A stretch of DNA of 64,000 bases from assembly GCF_004379255.2 (NCBI RefSeq), contig NC_056046.1, positions 11,842,001 through 11,906,000 of the forward strand, in the 5' to 3' direction. Within the stretch, counting starts at the first letter, position 1, and every line of letters starts with the position of its first letter. Source of the stretch: Salvia splendens (Eukaryota > Streptophyta > Magnoliopsida > Lamiales > Lamiaceae). Positions 34,137 through 46,276 of this stretch are shown here, in pieces. The position numbers and the translations under genes are program-made. Below the pieces are notes generated by a model that worked only from the letters and a program-made list of their open reading frames with translations, was not told the DNA's origin and did no database searches.

Positions 34137-36209
34137 TTGTGAGTGCGAATTGTTTCAGCTACGGCAGTAAAAAAAATTGAGCACACGCATACCTTAAATT
34201 CTGTGAAAACATCTGGTGCAGCGGCGAGGATTTTGGTCCCTGCAAATTGCTCACATTACCTCCGGATTTTTGGAGTGAAGAATACAAGAGCAATTTTCCA
34301 AATTGGAGAGAGAAAGAGGGAAATAATTGACAACTGTTGCACTAAATTATAAGCAGATGCTGCTATTTGTTTTTGCTTTGTAAAGTGGGAGAAGTTTTTT
34401 GTTGCTGCTCTTTTTATTTTGTTTTTTTCTATTTTCTTTTATTCTTTTCCATTTTTGTTTTTTTGTTTTTCCTTTATAGTAAGAGCTCTAGAGATTTTAT
34501 ATGGGTAAGATTATCTTTGCTGAAGTAAATGGATTTTATTTTTTTATTTCAGTTTTCTAACATGTACTAATGTTATCTTCACAAGTCACAAGAATATAAA
34601 ATTTTTACATCCATATCAATAAAGGTCTATCTATTGGAGCTCATGGTATATAGGTTGTTTGCTTATGTTCAATTAATTTTGAGTTCTACTCTACATTGAA
34701 TATTACAAGATAATATTGAGCAATTTTAGTTATTGACTAACCATTTTCTTTCTGAAGTAGCAATAAATAATGATAAAACTAAGTAGATGTATTTATATTT
34801 GTTTTTAATTCTATTTATTTATTAATAAGTTATGTAGATAGGGGAAATTGGGGTATTAAATTATACATCTATATAATACTCCACTACAAAAGATCTTGTG
34901 TTTTAGATGTCTACAAGGCATACTAATTAAGTTGTGTCTATTGATTTTTTTTATAAAAATGATGAAACATATTTAGTTGGTAAAATATTTAGTTTTGTAC
35001 ACATAATTGGTTAGATTTATTTTGAGTTTAAATAGGATAAATAATAAACTATTATTATTATTTATTTAAAAAGGAAATCATATATTTCAAAATTGGAAAA
35101 TTGTTGAGGTGAATGTAGCAATGATTAAATTAAGTACTCGTTTTATGTAGTATAGTTACCAAGTTACTATATTTCATGTAGGCTAATACTCAAAAATAGA
35201 AAGTCGGCCTACACAAAACTATAGTCTATAGTTTATTGGTCCAGACATTACACTTTTCCAAATCATTTATTTTTCTAATTGCCGTTTCTGTCCCCTATCG
35301 AGCAATATAACCAAAATGTACTTCTAAATATTTATTCAAAATAAATTTTGTTTTGAATATATTTTTGAAGATACTAATGTTATAATTCTATTATTTCCAC
35401 TTAGCCTACGTTAAATCTCACTTTCTTCACTCTTCATTGATTACAAATTCATCATTTATTCGAACAAATTTTCATTAACTTTAGTTGTATGCATAAAATT
35501 AGAATGAGACATATTTTTGAAATAATAAGCGGTATAATTAAAAATATATGCACTTCTTCCTATTGTAGTTGTAAAAAGAGTCATTTATTTGTTATAATAT
35601 CATGAATGAAGGAGACATATTGAAACATTGGTGGAGCCATTGCGAATCCCAATAAGCATTCGATGCTCATTTATTGCATAAGAAATGGGCAAAACAAAAC
35701 CAACATTTATTTTTTTATGTGCAAACCTCAATAAATTACAACTACGATTTCTTCTCTTTCAACCTTCTGCTGTAAAGTCTAGAATGAACTAAAAGCAAAA
35801 TGTTATATAAAGATGGTCAATGATTTCCTGCCCAAAATAGAAACGTTTTAAATCTGATGCTAAGATCTATGTGTTTTTATAGTTACAAATTCAAAATATT
35901 CAGGGTTAAGGGTTTAGGTATAATCTTCATTTTAGCAATCAAGATAATCTATTTTTTTCATCTCCATCAATCATTTTGGTTAGTCAATTCCTACTTTTTT
36001 CATATAACATCTCGATTTTTAGCAATCAAGATCATCTATTCTTTTCATCTTCAACGAGCATTTTGATTCGTCAATTCCTAATTTTTTTCATAACATCTCG
36101 CTATATTTATAATGGTGAAATAGTTTAATTCCTCAACATTTGGTATATATATTTCAGTTTTTTTATAATCCTTTTGTTCCACAATAAGAGTCACACTTTG
36201 TCATTTCGG
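34137..36209. other. Promoter of the SANT gene and AT-rich intergenic DNA
   Basis: The first ~350 bases contain the 5' UTR and promoter of the minus-strand SANT/DUF3755 gene, with T-rich tracts near 34390-34470. The remainder is AT-rich and has no gene. An 87-base tandem duplication lies at 35931-36100. Confidence 0.45.
35931..36100. repeat. Diverged 87-base tandem duplication
   Basis: The block beginning TTTAGCAATCAAGATAATC at 35931 recurs at 36018 as TTTAGCAATCAAGATCATC. Both copies continue through TTTTCATCT, GTCAATTCCTA and CATAACATCTCG. The period is 87 bases with several substitutions. Confidence 0.8.
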
Positions 36210-36410
36210 TCCGTCTCACAATAAGAGTCACATTTTACTTTAACCATAAATGGCAAATAGGTTTCACGTTCCACTAACTCACTTCACTCACATTATATTA
36301 TAAATTCAAATCAGTATAAAAAATGGACCTATTAACTTTTTCAATCCACTAATATTTACATTTTTTGAAACTTGTGCTCACACTAAATGTGACTCCAATT
36401 GTGAGACGGA
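36210..36410. mobile_element. Stowaway-like MITE
   Basis: TCCGTCTCACAATAAGAGTC at the left and the reverse complement of TCCGTCTCACAATTGGAGTC at the right form inverted ends around ~200 bases of AT-rich noncoding DNA. An extra copy of CACAATAAGAGTCACA just outside the left end (36180-36195) suggests a second, adjoining arm. Confidence 0.7.
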
Positions 36411-37316
36411 AGAGCACTTCATTTACTTAATGACTTAATTATGCACATTTTAACTGTACGCCTATACCTATATTTGTGCTATAGTTTAAAAAATTCATTG
36501 AAAGATTGAAGGTTTCGAAAATTAGAATCTTGAACCGATTATTTCATATCGGATCTAAAATCAACTTATTTATTCATGGTTCGAAATTGGTTTCTATCTT
36601 TGTTTATCAACTAATTTTGTTTCAACTAATTTAAAAATCATGAACTAATAGTTTGGAACCGATTCAAATGGAAATAGGGGCAGGGAACACATGTACACAG
36701 AATACATATCAATTAAGGATATGAAATTTAAGGCAAAAAAGTTTTAAATTTATGTTTCTTTCTCTTGAAAGTGGCTCAACTCATATCAATTTTGAAGATT
36801 TGAGATTTTAGTGGGTGCTGTCCAATCGGATGTTATTTCTAATGTCTACTCATCCAAAATATCATAGAAGTGACACAACTTTCAAAATATATCCAGCACC
36901 ACTATTATTTTTCCAATGACAGTAGTATAATTGTTCACAAAGTAACCTTATTTACAATCTCAAAAATTACATCAAGGTTTAAGACATGGACACACTACTA
37001 CTATATTGATTTTTAAGATAAAAAAAAAAGGACAGAAGAAATGCTGTATATATTTGATAAAGATACTTCTCTTTTAATTAGTAGATTGATTTTATATGAG
37101 ATGAGTGTGAGTATTGAGAATGTGTGTGAATTATAATTTTATAAGAAAGTGATGACTCTTTGAGATTCATAGCAAATACTGCTATACTTTTATGTGTGTT
37201 TAAACTAGCGTTCATCAAATAAATTTAATTATGACTAAATTATTATAAATAACTCTACGACCACAACTTTCACTTCTTCCACTGAAGCTCATCCCTCAGT
37301 TTCTCTTTTCCACCTG
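36411..37316. other. AT-rich intergenic DNA
   Basis: No coding potential, terminal repeat or RNA gene could be recognised. Confidence 0.45.
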
Positions 37317-37319
37317 TTA

Positions 37320-38067
37320 GGCCATCCACAACGCTGTTCCTATACCGTTCCTTAAACCACTATTTGAGGGCCCCACTGTACTTTTTTACTCCATTCCTTA
37401 ACTAAGGAACGGAACCTGCAACCCTCCGTTCCTTAACCATTCCTTAAATTATTATTCATTCAATTTCATTTTTTTTATTTCCAACTAAATTCAATTAAAA
37501 AAACACACTTTATTAAATTTGACGCATTTGTTCAAGTGATTGTTGCAATATTTGACGCATTTGTTCAAAATGATCCATTAGTTTGATTAAATTTGGGAGA
37601 AGGAAAGCAGAGTTGATTTGAGATGAAAATTGGGGTGGAAATAGAGAGGAATAGATGTGTGTTTGTGATTGAAATGAGTATGAAATAGGAGTATTTATAG
37701 AGTAAATAAATAAATAAAAAATAAAAAAATACAAAACGGATATAAAAAAACGGTAACATTACCGTTGCAAAAAAAATTTTTTTTATTAAATTCGAATATT
37801 TAAAAAAGAAATTGCATTATTGCGTCACCGGGACGAAGCCCACTTGCGGGGCAGCGAGTGGGCTTCACGCGTCGAATGGGAGGCCGCTACGTCGCCTCGG
37901 CGCGTGGCGGAACGTTTCGTTCCGCGTTCCTCCGGAACGGAACGCGACACGGCATAGGAACGGCATGAGCACGGAATGGCGACGGAACGGAGCCTGCAAC
38001 GCGTGCCGCCGCGGAACCGTTCTGCCGGAACGGCATAGGAACCGCAACGGCACAGCGTTGCGGGTGC
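37320..38067 (-). mobile_element. Internally deleted Harbinger derivative with GTTCC subterminal repeats
   Basis: The left end GGCCATCCACAACGCTG is identical to the inverted right end of the 15670-17630 element. The right end reads GGCACCCGCAACGCTG inverted. TTA lies on the left and TTT on the right, so the duplication is slightly decayed. On the minus strand it keeps the TATAAATACTCC promoter (~37690), a leader, a tiny frame of 21 residues (EQMRQILQQSLEQMRQI core, about 37513-37578) and AATAAAGTGTG, but nearly all of ORF1 is gone. Wherever the larger element has GTCTC in the right subterminal block, this one has GTTCC, while the spacers align. Confidence 0.8.
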
Positions 38068-38070
38068 CTT

Positions 38071-39185
38071 TAGAATGTAGTCCGCACAATGCAGTTTGAT
38101 TGAGTCGCACAAGTGACAAAAGATTTAATTGTAATTACGTGGAATAAAAAACAACACTGATTTAGCCAAAACCTGAGGGACAAGAAGAAACCTTGGGTTT
38201 GTCGAGTGACTGCTAAAAAGTGAGGCAGTTTCCTGGACAAGAAGAGAGCTGAGGTTCAATTGTTTATGTGAAAGTTAATCAAAGTTGAGATAGTGCACCT
38301 GTTATATTTAGTCATTTTGCAATTTATTTTTGAGATATAATAATAATAATAATAATAATCTCAGGGTGGGACATAGTGCATTCTTATTTCATTCTCCGCA
38401 AGATCAGCATGGCCTCAGAAAAATGCATTATTAATTTTCATTGTGGTTGGGACAAACCATAATGAATCATCTTCGTTGGGACGAAGAGATTACTATATTA
38501 AAACTAGGCTGTGAAGACAATTCCTCAAAATCGAGCTGGGTTGACGCGGCCCTAGCCACAAACTTTAGAATCGACCAAACCCAGCCTTGGGGCCCGGTCT
38601 GTTTTTTGGCCAGCTCTAGTCCCTGATCTGACTCTCCAACAATTACCATGAGTATGATAATGGGTACATCAGAGGTACATTCTTTATTGTCCTCTCATAT
38701 TAATAAAAGTCATCTCAAACACTCCAATGCCCACACTAGAGATATGAACTTTCTAAACTCAAGACTACAATTCAATCCTTGAAAGTTGAATTATCTAAAT
38801 CAAATTACTTTTACTCTCAGTTCAATTTTACTGGATTGAGAAATCATGGAGTATAAAATTGCAACAAAAATAGAAGTTAATAACACATTGACACAAAAGG
38901 CATCATGCCAACAATTATTGTTCATCTTCTGATGTTACAATCTTAATCCAACTCTGAGCAATATAACTGCAAACAGAGGATCTACAAAAAAAGGAAAAGA
39001 AGAAACAATGATCTAGCCAGTCCAAGAGTTTTAATACTACTCAACAAGAAAAAGGGAAGTTTCTAATGGTACATTCGACAGGCACTACTTATCATCTCTA
39101 CTTCTGAAATCAAAATTAGGAGAGTCTAGTATAAACTTGCCATTTCTCAAGACGATAACCGTGCATCAAGTGACAGCTTCCAATT
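38071..39185. other. Intergenic DNA and 3' flank of the CCCH gene
   Basis: Contains a short (TAA)n run near 38338-38360 and the 3' UTR of the CCCH gene (roughly 38900-39185). No other gene seen. Confidence 0.5.
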
Positions 39186-42100
39186 TTATGAGTACATAAC
39201 ACCCATCTTCTTTGCAAATTCATCATCATCTTCTTCTTCCTCATCAACGTATTCCTCTATAGCATCTCCATTTTCACCATCATCATACATTACATATTCC
39301 TCCTCACCCATTTGCTCATAATCGAACTCCTTGTCTCTCTGCTCATAGGGTTCAGATTCCGGACCCACTCCATCGTCACCAAGTTCACCATCTTCAGCTT
39401 CTGGTTTGCTAGGAACAGATTGCTTGTCAGAACTAGAGCTGGCTAGCTTACCCTCTCCTGCTTCCATCGTTTGAACTGAAATAGGCTTATCAACCTCCTT
39501 GTGATTTCCAATCAGAGTAATGTGCCCATCAATTGCACCCTCTTTTTCTTCCTGACTTTTATCTCCTATGACACCTTCAATGCCCGGTGAATTCCTACCC
39601 ACGACAGTTCCACTAGTTTCACGTCTCTTCCGTTTTAGAATCTCTTGTAGTGGCTTAGGTCCTTCAAATGAAAGATCATTTTCACTCTGTTGATGCCAAT
39701 CATTCATCTCACTTTTTCTCTTGCCAAGTGCTTGTTGATCAGTCACATGCTGCCTACTAGAATCAGCATTTTTCTGGTTCTTCAATTCTGCTAGGCTCTT
39801 TGGTTTAGCAAAATCCCCATTATTCTCACCTACAAAGTCTCTTCTTGAGTCTGGACCTCGATAATTCTTAGCTCCATCATTAGAAGCTTCTTCAGGCCTT
39901 CCTTTTATTCTGTCACGGATCCTTCCTGATTGTGAGGCAATACGATCAGTAGTCCTAATCATATCCCTGTTGTTTGGAGAAGACGATCTTTCAGGAAGTC
40001 GTATTCTCCCTCGAAGGCGACCACCAAGAGAATTCTCCCGCAAGGTGTTATGTTGCTCATCCCTATGTGAACTCCGGTAGGTTCTATCCCTTACATGCAC
40101 ATCACGGTCATGTTCATGACTAATGACAGATCTTAAACCATTAGGCATCTTATGCTTTGTTAAACGGTGCCTGAGATCATGTTCATCAACTTGACCATGA
40201 CTCTCTTGCCGACCATATGGCCTCCTTTCATGATAAGACCCTCCAGACATCCTCTCAGAAGAAGTTCTGTGCTGCTCCCAAGCATACTGTCCCTTACGGT
40301 GCTCCAGTGAGTCGTAACGATGACGACCCCAATAATTTTCATCATCAACAGCAGCAATCAAGCTGTAATCAGCAGAGCGGCCAATTTCATATTCCCTTCC
40401 AGGTTCATGTTCTCTCGACATCCCGTATCGATCTTCACCTGGATAGAACTCAGAATCTCTTCCATCATCGTCTACAAGAACATCAAATCCAGGAGACGGC
40501 TCCCTTGAAACTTCTTCTGCATCATTGTTGTTCATGCTTTCAGGTTCATCCAACAGGTGAGATTGCTGAGCACGATTGGACCAGCTGATGGGGTGCCCGT
40601 TAGATCCAGGAGTAGAGGTCCTGTACCCGGAGAATAAATTACTGACTGATGTTTGTGGAGCCTTCCTGCTTACAGCATATTCATATCTAGGAGCAGTAGA
40701 TTCCACTGCAGCCAGTGGTTTTGCCCGTGCAGTATCATTGAGTGATTTAGCTACATTTATAGATGTAACCTTCTGTTGCAAAGTCTTGTCAACTCCACTG
40801 GAAGGGTTACTTATATTCACAGGTTCAACAGCAGATCCAGTTGCTGGAACAGGCACGGGTTTGGTATTTGAGCCACTTGGCGCATGAAGAAATGGACACC
40901 AATCACCTTTTAAACAGTGTCCCTTTTGAAAAAATACGCATGCCGCAGCTGGCTTGGCGAAGGCAGTTGGGACATGTGATGGACCTGGAACAGCCTGAGG
41001 CACAGGTGCAGAGGGTCCAGTAGATGTTGGCCCTTGGGTTCCCAGATATCCTTCAAGAGGCTGGAGGGCAAAAAAGTAAACAGATAGAAGGGTCATCAAG
41101 CAACACAATGTAACAAAATACCCGATACATCATGTTCAGGCTCATCCAGGACAAGTCATAACAGAAAGGAAGTTATCTATATAAGGAAATGTATCAAACT
41201 AACCGGATGACGGAATGCACACTTCGGACTCAAGCAGTTACCATTCAACCAGTACCAACAGTCCCTTGGATTTACCCGTGCAACATCACTATGGCGATAC
41301 TCACATTCGCTTCCCTGTCGGAAGAACTCAGATATGTAAATAATTATAGAAGTGAAATGTTATTCCATGGTACATGACATCATCACTACACTCGATCTTT
41401 GGATGTGCAAAACTGAATTTAAAAGTAACTTCCATTCCAATTAGAAATAAATGCATATACTGGTAAAGAATGCCAGTTGATTACTGTATCAACAAATATT
41501 TTAAGGGGAACACTGTGAGGACCAGAAATCCCTGAACTACAGCATCAAAAATTGACTGCCATGAATAAGCTGGGCGACAAGTTGGTTTTTAATACAGGAA
41601 TAGGTCTATACAAAACTTTACCCAACTCCCACAAGGATAAAGTTACAAGTTATGAAGCATACACAGACCACAATCTACACTCATTTTCAGCAAAAGGGTC
41701 CATTGTTGTAGAGAGGATGAGTTTTCATAAAGTGGGTTTTATCTACTAGCTTAGCGGAATCTGATCAAATGGCTGGCAAATGTAGGCCCAAAGAAATCAA
41801 TGAATTTATCTGTCACACATCGATATAAAAATTTTTCTGCCTTGATCACACTAATCAATAAAGGAAACTAACCAAAAAATGGATACACGTCATATATTTT
41901 ACAGGTAAATAGTAGACTTCCCCCCCCCCCCCATCCCTTCCTTAACCCAGGCATGTGGTGAGATGAGCAAATTTAATGACAACATCGAATTCTAATACAC
42001 ACCAGATCAAGATCATAAAAAGGACAGAACGAGGAGATCAAAACAATGTATGTAAAATTCGTCAATTTTCTCAGGGCCAAACTAAACGTCCACATGCAAT

Positions 42101-42439
42101 ATCCTAAACCGAAATTAACCAACATTTGAAAATGAATCATAAATTAAGACCCTAGGTTCCCCTTAATTCCAACAATCTACGGAGACACAATTAAAACCCT
42201 CCCCAATGAAGATCTAATTCCCCGAAATAGCAAAAATTCGTGTTGTCCTTATTCAAATAATAATACTAGAAAATTAAAAGAGAAAATAAAAAAACATGAA
42301 AAGAAAAAGAAACGTAAAAAAGGACCTTTTTGCAAGTTAAAGGCGAAGCAAGAAAGTAAACACAATCGGTGTTCCTCTTGAGCAGTTCTTCCTCAGCGGA
42401 GGGAGGCTGAGATTGGGATTGGGGCGCAGAAGTCGCCAT
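39186..42439 (-). CDS. CCCH-type zinc-finger protein (C3H17/C3H32-like)
   Basis: Three exons on the minus strand, 42326-42439, 41204-41314 and 39186-41060, give 699 residues with all junctions in phase 0. Three CCCH fingers lie at the N terminus: C26-x9-C-x5-C-x3-H46 (CVYFLASPLTCKKGSECEYRH), C57-x7-C-x4-C-x3-H74 (CWYWLNGNCLSPKCAFRH) and C-x7-C-x5-C-x3-H near 112-131 (CVFFQKGHCLKGDWCPFLH). The long tail is charged and disordered, with an Arg/His-rich middle (RDVHVRDRTYRSSHRDEQ) and a very acidic end (EEYVDEEEEDDDEFAKKMG). This layout matches plant C3H17-type proteins, which resemble animal ZC3H11A/ZC3H18. They are expected to bind RNA in the nucleus. The start is the ATG of MATSAPQSQSQ, since upstream codons lie in a likely 5' UTR. 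Confidence 0.9.
41920..41932. repeat. Homopolymer C run in the CCCH gene intron
   Basis: Thirteen consecutive C in the first intron of the CCCH gene; probably length-variable. Confidence 0.9.
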
Positions 42440-43204
42440 TTTTCGATCCTTGAGCAGCTCGAAGATGAATAAAATCAAATGAATTTAAATGTTAACCTGA
42501 TGGATCTAGGGTTTAAATCCTTGAGGCGGCTGGTCTGAGGTAGGGTTCCTCCTAACAGTGATTCCCTCCCTTTGGCGGCATCAAACACAGCCTCCGAGCA
42601 CGATTGCGCAGCGAGCGCGAGGATGGAGAAAGTGAGCTAGAAAGAGGGAGAGAGATGATGACGATGAGATGAAATAATAAAAATAGAGAGAGACGACATG
42701 CGGTGTATGTATGGGTGTGTGTAGTATCAGATCTGCTTCCTTTTTAATCTCTCTTTTCTTTTTATTCCGTTATTAATATATATATGTATGTATATCAACA
42801 GACCATTTAATTTTTAAATTCAATAAAATAAATTGGAATTCAATTACGGTCTCAATTTATTATTTAAAAATCTGAATCACTTTTGAATTTTAGTTATTAT
42901 CCGTGGTTAATTTGACAAGATCATATGTTCGATTATTCTCGTTTATTATTGTGAACTATTCAAGTGTGACTGAGATAAGCAAGTAGTAGTTTATATTATT
43001 GTGAACTATTCAAGTGTGACTTTTGAATCCAAGTATTTTTCGTGTCATCATTTATCGATACAATAATAGTAGAAGAATTTTTTTTCCCCTTTCATCTTAA
43101 ATTCTATTCGATGCTAGTTATTTCAAAGCTTAGGGTATCTACAGAAATGAATATTTTTGCACAAAATTGACGAATAGGAATTTATGGTTTTTACTCTTTG
43201 GATG
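42440..43204. other. 5' region of the CCCH gene and AT-rich DNA with a duplicated 28-mer
   Basis: 42440-42740 is likely 5' UTR and promoter of the CCCH gene (GA-rich near 42630-42695). Further on, TATTATTGTGAACTATTCAA followed by GTGTGACT occurs at about 42945 and again at about 42993, a duplication with ~20 bases between the copies. No gene otherwise. Confidence 0.6.
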
Positions 43205-44026
43205 TTAACAGCATCCGCAATGGCGGATTTCTCGACGGACGTCCGACCGACGTGCCGGATGTCTGCGCGGAACGTCTGCCATTAGGCGTGGGAGGGATGG
43301 ATGTGGACGTCTGCTGCGGACACCGCAGTTCCGCGGCTTTCCGGCGACGTCAGTCGTGACGTCCGCCATTGCGGTGCCACGACGGACGTCCCGATATTTA
43401 AATTTAAAAAAAACTCTATATATACGGCTCGTTGAACTTCATTTCATTCGCACAACTTGTTTTAACAAGTTTCTCTATCTACTTTCATCTCTTTTGAAGA
43501 TAAATGGAGATAGTGATTCTCCCGCCACGAGCGAGTCACAAACGCTGACGTTTCCCGTTAGAGGTGGGGGAAACGCCTGCGGAAGTGCACCGATGTCCGG
43601 AATGATGCCCGGAATGGCGCCGATGATGCCCCAACCCCAAATGGCGGGGATGATGCCCGAGTACTACAATATGTACCCCCTTGGTGTGCAGGGATGGGTG
43701 GGATGATGCCCCAAATGCCCGGGGTGAGTGTCGCGATGACGGGGATGGCGCCCGTCCCGATGATGCCCGGGATGATGCAGGGCATGCCTGCCGCTGCGGG
43801 GGGTAGCAGGCTGGGGGTCCCCCAATCACCTGGGGACAATGTCTATCGCCCCTACATGGATTTATTGTCTAGCGATTCCCCCAGAGTACTCCTCTAGAGA
43901 CTCAGTTCACCGGCATTGAAACTTTCTCTTTTGAGGAGTTGGGGCTATCTCCGGTCAGGGAGTCTCCTACTAAGATGGCACCGACGGTAGGGAGGATGAG
44001 GAAGCAGGGCAAACGGAAGGGCAAGG

Positions 44027-45382
44027 TGATGCAATTTTTATTAGCACTATAAATACGTGGAAGTATACAGAGTAGGAATAGTATAGCTAAAGGTCAGTAC
44101 CGGATATCGATCACGGGGAAAACAGACACAAACTGGCTATCTTCTACTAAAACTCAATTACTATTTGGAAAACCGAAAGATTTTGGAGATTTTTGAAAAC
44201 AAAGAACAATTGAAAGCAAATAAACAACTAATTGCAAATAAATCACGGAGATAAAAGTATAGAGATAAGGGAATTCCATGGATGTGCGTTCACAGTTATG
44301 GTTATACAAGTTCCAACTATAATACCCTAGCTCAGTTCTTACTTTGATAGAACGAGTCACCTAGTTTATGCTCATGCGATGCAAACGTTGGTTACAAACA
44401 TTAGGGTTGTCAATCCTAAATACGTAACTCCTAAAAGCTCCTAAGACCCTTGAAAAGTCCTCACTCTCAATTAACATTGTTGTTTTAAAGGAAGCTAATT
44501 GTAGTGTCTATTAAGTGGATCTAACTCGCCAACCTCCTCTCACGATTATGTAGCAAGTTATATTAATTAATCACAGAATGTGTCACTCAAACGTGAAGCA
44601 TTATCCAACAACTTAAGGAAGAAACAAAGTAAGAACAAAACAGATATTAAATAGAAAATGAATTGTATAACCAAAGTCGTTACTAACACATCCCTAGAAT
44701 CCTATGAATTTAGTTACACATGATGTAATAATATAAAGACATAGATTGAAGGGAAAACAATTGGAACATAAAACTAAAGCAAATAAAACCCAAATGTTGA
44801 ATCCTTCTTCAACTCCTTGCACAATAAAACACCCTAACTTTTAATCTCTAGAAAATATGTTGCAAAAAGAGGATTATTTTGATGAAGCTTGAGGGGCTAT
44901 TTATAGGGGAGAAATCGCCCCTTCTCAAATAAAGAAAATGGTTGCAAAATATGGTAAATCTTGGAGAGAAATTAGGGTAAATATGCTCGCCGCACTTTTG
45001 TGGTGGACCACCGCACCTTGGCCAGCGGTCGCCATGCATTGATCCGAAGCTTCTGACTCTTGGGTGGCGGTCGTCACGCATCTCCCGGCGGTCGCCGGGC
45101 GTGTCTTCATTCCATGCACAGATTTCCCGAAACGAACCGCTACAGAAGTGGTGGCCGGTGAGCGCCGACAATGTTGCGGCGGTAGCTGGACGCTACCTGA
45201 AACTCTAGATTTCCTACTTCGCGTTTGACTCCGTTTTTAAGCTCAGATATGCAAATTTCTCACAAAACATGTCAAAATACCAAAATGTATAAAATATGCA
45301 AATAATGGACATGTAATGCAACTTTGACATTCAAAACGGACCAAATAATGGCCTTAAAACCGTGCAAAATCCGAGCGTATCA
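44027..45382. mobile_element. Solo LTR inside Harbinger ORF1
   Basis: The 1356-base block begins TGATGCAATTTTTATTAGC and ends GAGCGTATCA, giving TG...CA termini. CAAGG lies on both sides (44022-44026 and 45383-45387), the 5-base duplication of an LTR retrotransposon. No second LTR, primer-binding site or gag-pol is present, so two LTRs have recombined to one. Its removal reconnects the reading frame of the Myb-like gene around the insertion point. The Ty1 or Ty3 class cannot be told from the LTR alone. Confidence 0.85.
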
Positions 45383-45920
45383 CAAGGTCAAAGGCACTAC
45401 CTCATCCTCGCGTGCGGGGGACGAGGGTGGGGCGGGGGCCGAGGGAGGGGGGAGGATGCCGGCGGAAGAAAGAGGACCATCTGGAGCATAGGAAAGTGCA
45501 TCGCGCTGGCGAAGGCCTGGGTCGGTGTAGTCGAGGATCCCTACATCGGGGCTAACCAGTATATCGACAGAATGTGGTGGCGCATTAGCCAAAGCTACCT
45601 CCAATTCGAACCGTCGGGTGGGAAGCCTCACGATGGAGAGCAATGTCGGAAATAGTGGGAGCGGCTGAGGAGGCACCTCAGCCGATTTGCCAGCATCTAC
45701 CAAAACAACCTCTGCACGGCAACCAACGGCATGTCCGCCGAGGATGTGAAGGTTTTGTCCATGCAGCAGTACCCCGACAGTTCTTTGGGTTTCGGGGAAT
45801 TCAAGTATTGGGAGGTCTATCTTGTGGTGCAGACCTCCGCCAATTTTAGTGCGGGCGGTGAAGCTGGCTGGCCGAAGCGGACGGAGATCAACGCCTCCGG
45901 CGAGTACAGCAGCAGTGCTG

Positions 45921-46276
45921 TTTTTTTTTTTTTTCTTAAAGGAGGATCAACGATGGTTCCCCATCTACCCCCCGAACTGACTCGGACCCCCGGCCTAACG
46001 GTCGGAGGTGAAGCGTCTTACCACCGAGCTGCACTTCGTTGTCTTGGAGGGGACCAATGGGTCCACCTACCTTCCTTCCAGTCACGGGTCCAGACCAGTT
46101 AACCTATCTTCCCAATTATGGGCTTGACCAGTTAACCTATCTCCCCCTGCTCCTGGGTTCAGGCCAGTGAACTCATCACCCCCCAGGGGAAATAAATCCC
46201 CAAGATGCGCCTCCCAGGGGTCGAACACGTGACCTCTAGGATGGCGCGATATCCTTGCCCCCCTTCTCAACCACTT
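45921..46276 (-). mobile_element. tRNA-derived SINE inside Harbinger ORF1
   Basis: On the minus strand the head shows a good box A (TGGTTGAGAAGGG) and a box B (GTGTTCGACCCC) at tRNA-like spacing. A tRNA-unrelated body of about 280 bases follows, ending in an A tail (14 T on the plus strand from 45921). ORF1 sequence resumes on the other side. A target duplication was not clear by eye. Confidence 0.7.

Noticed and set aside
45731..46102. Open frame running from ORF1 into the SINE
   Set aside because: The frame crosses the SINE border at the T run and is a fusion of unrelated parts, not a gene.
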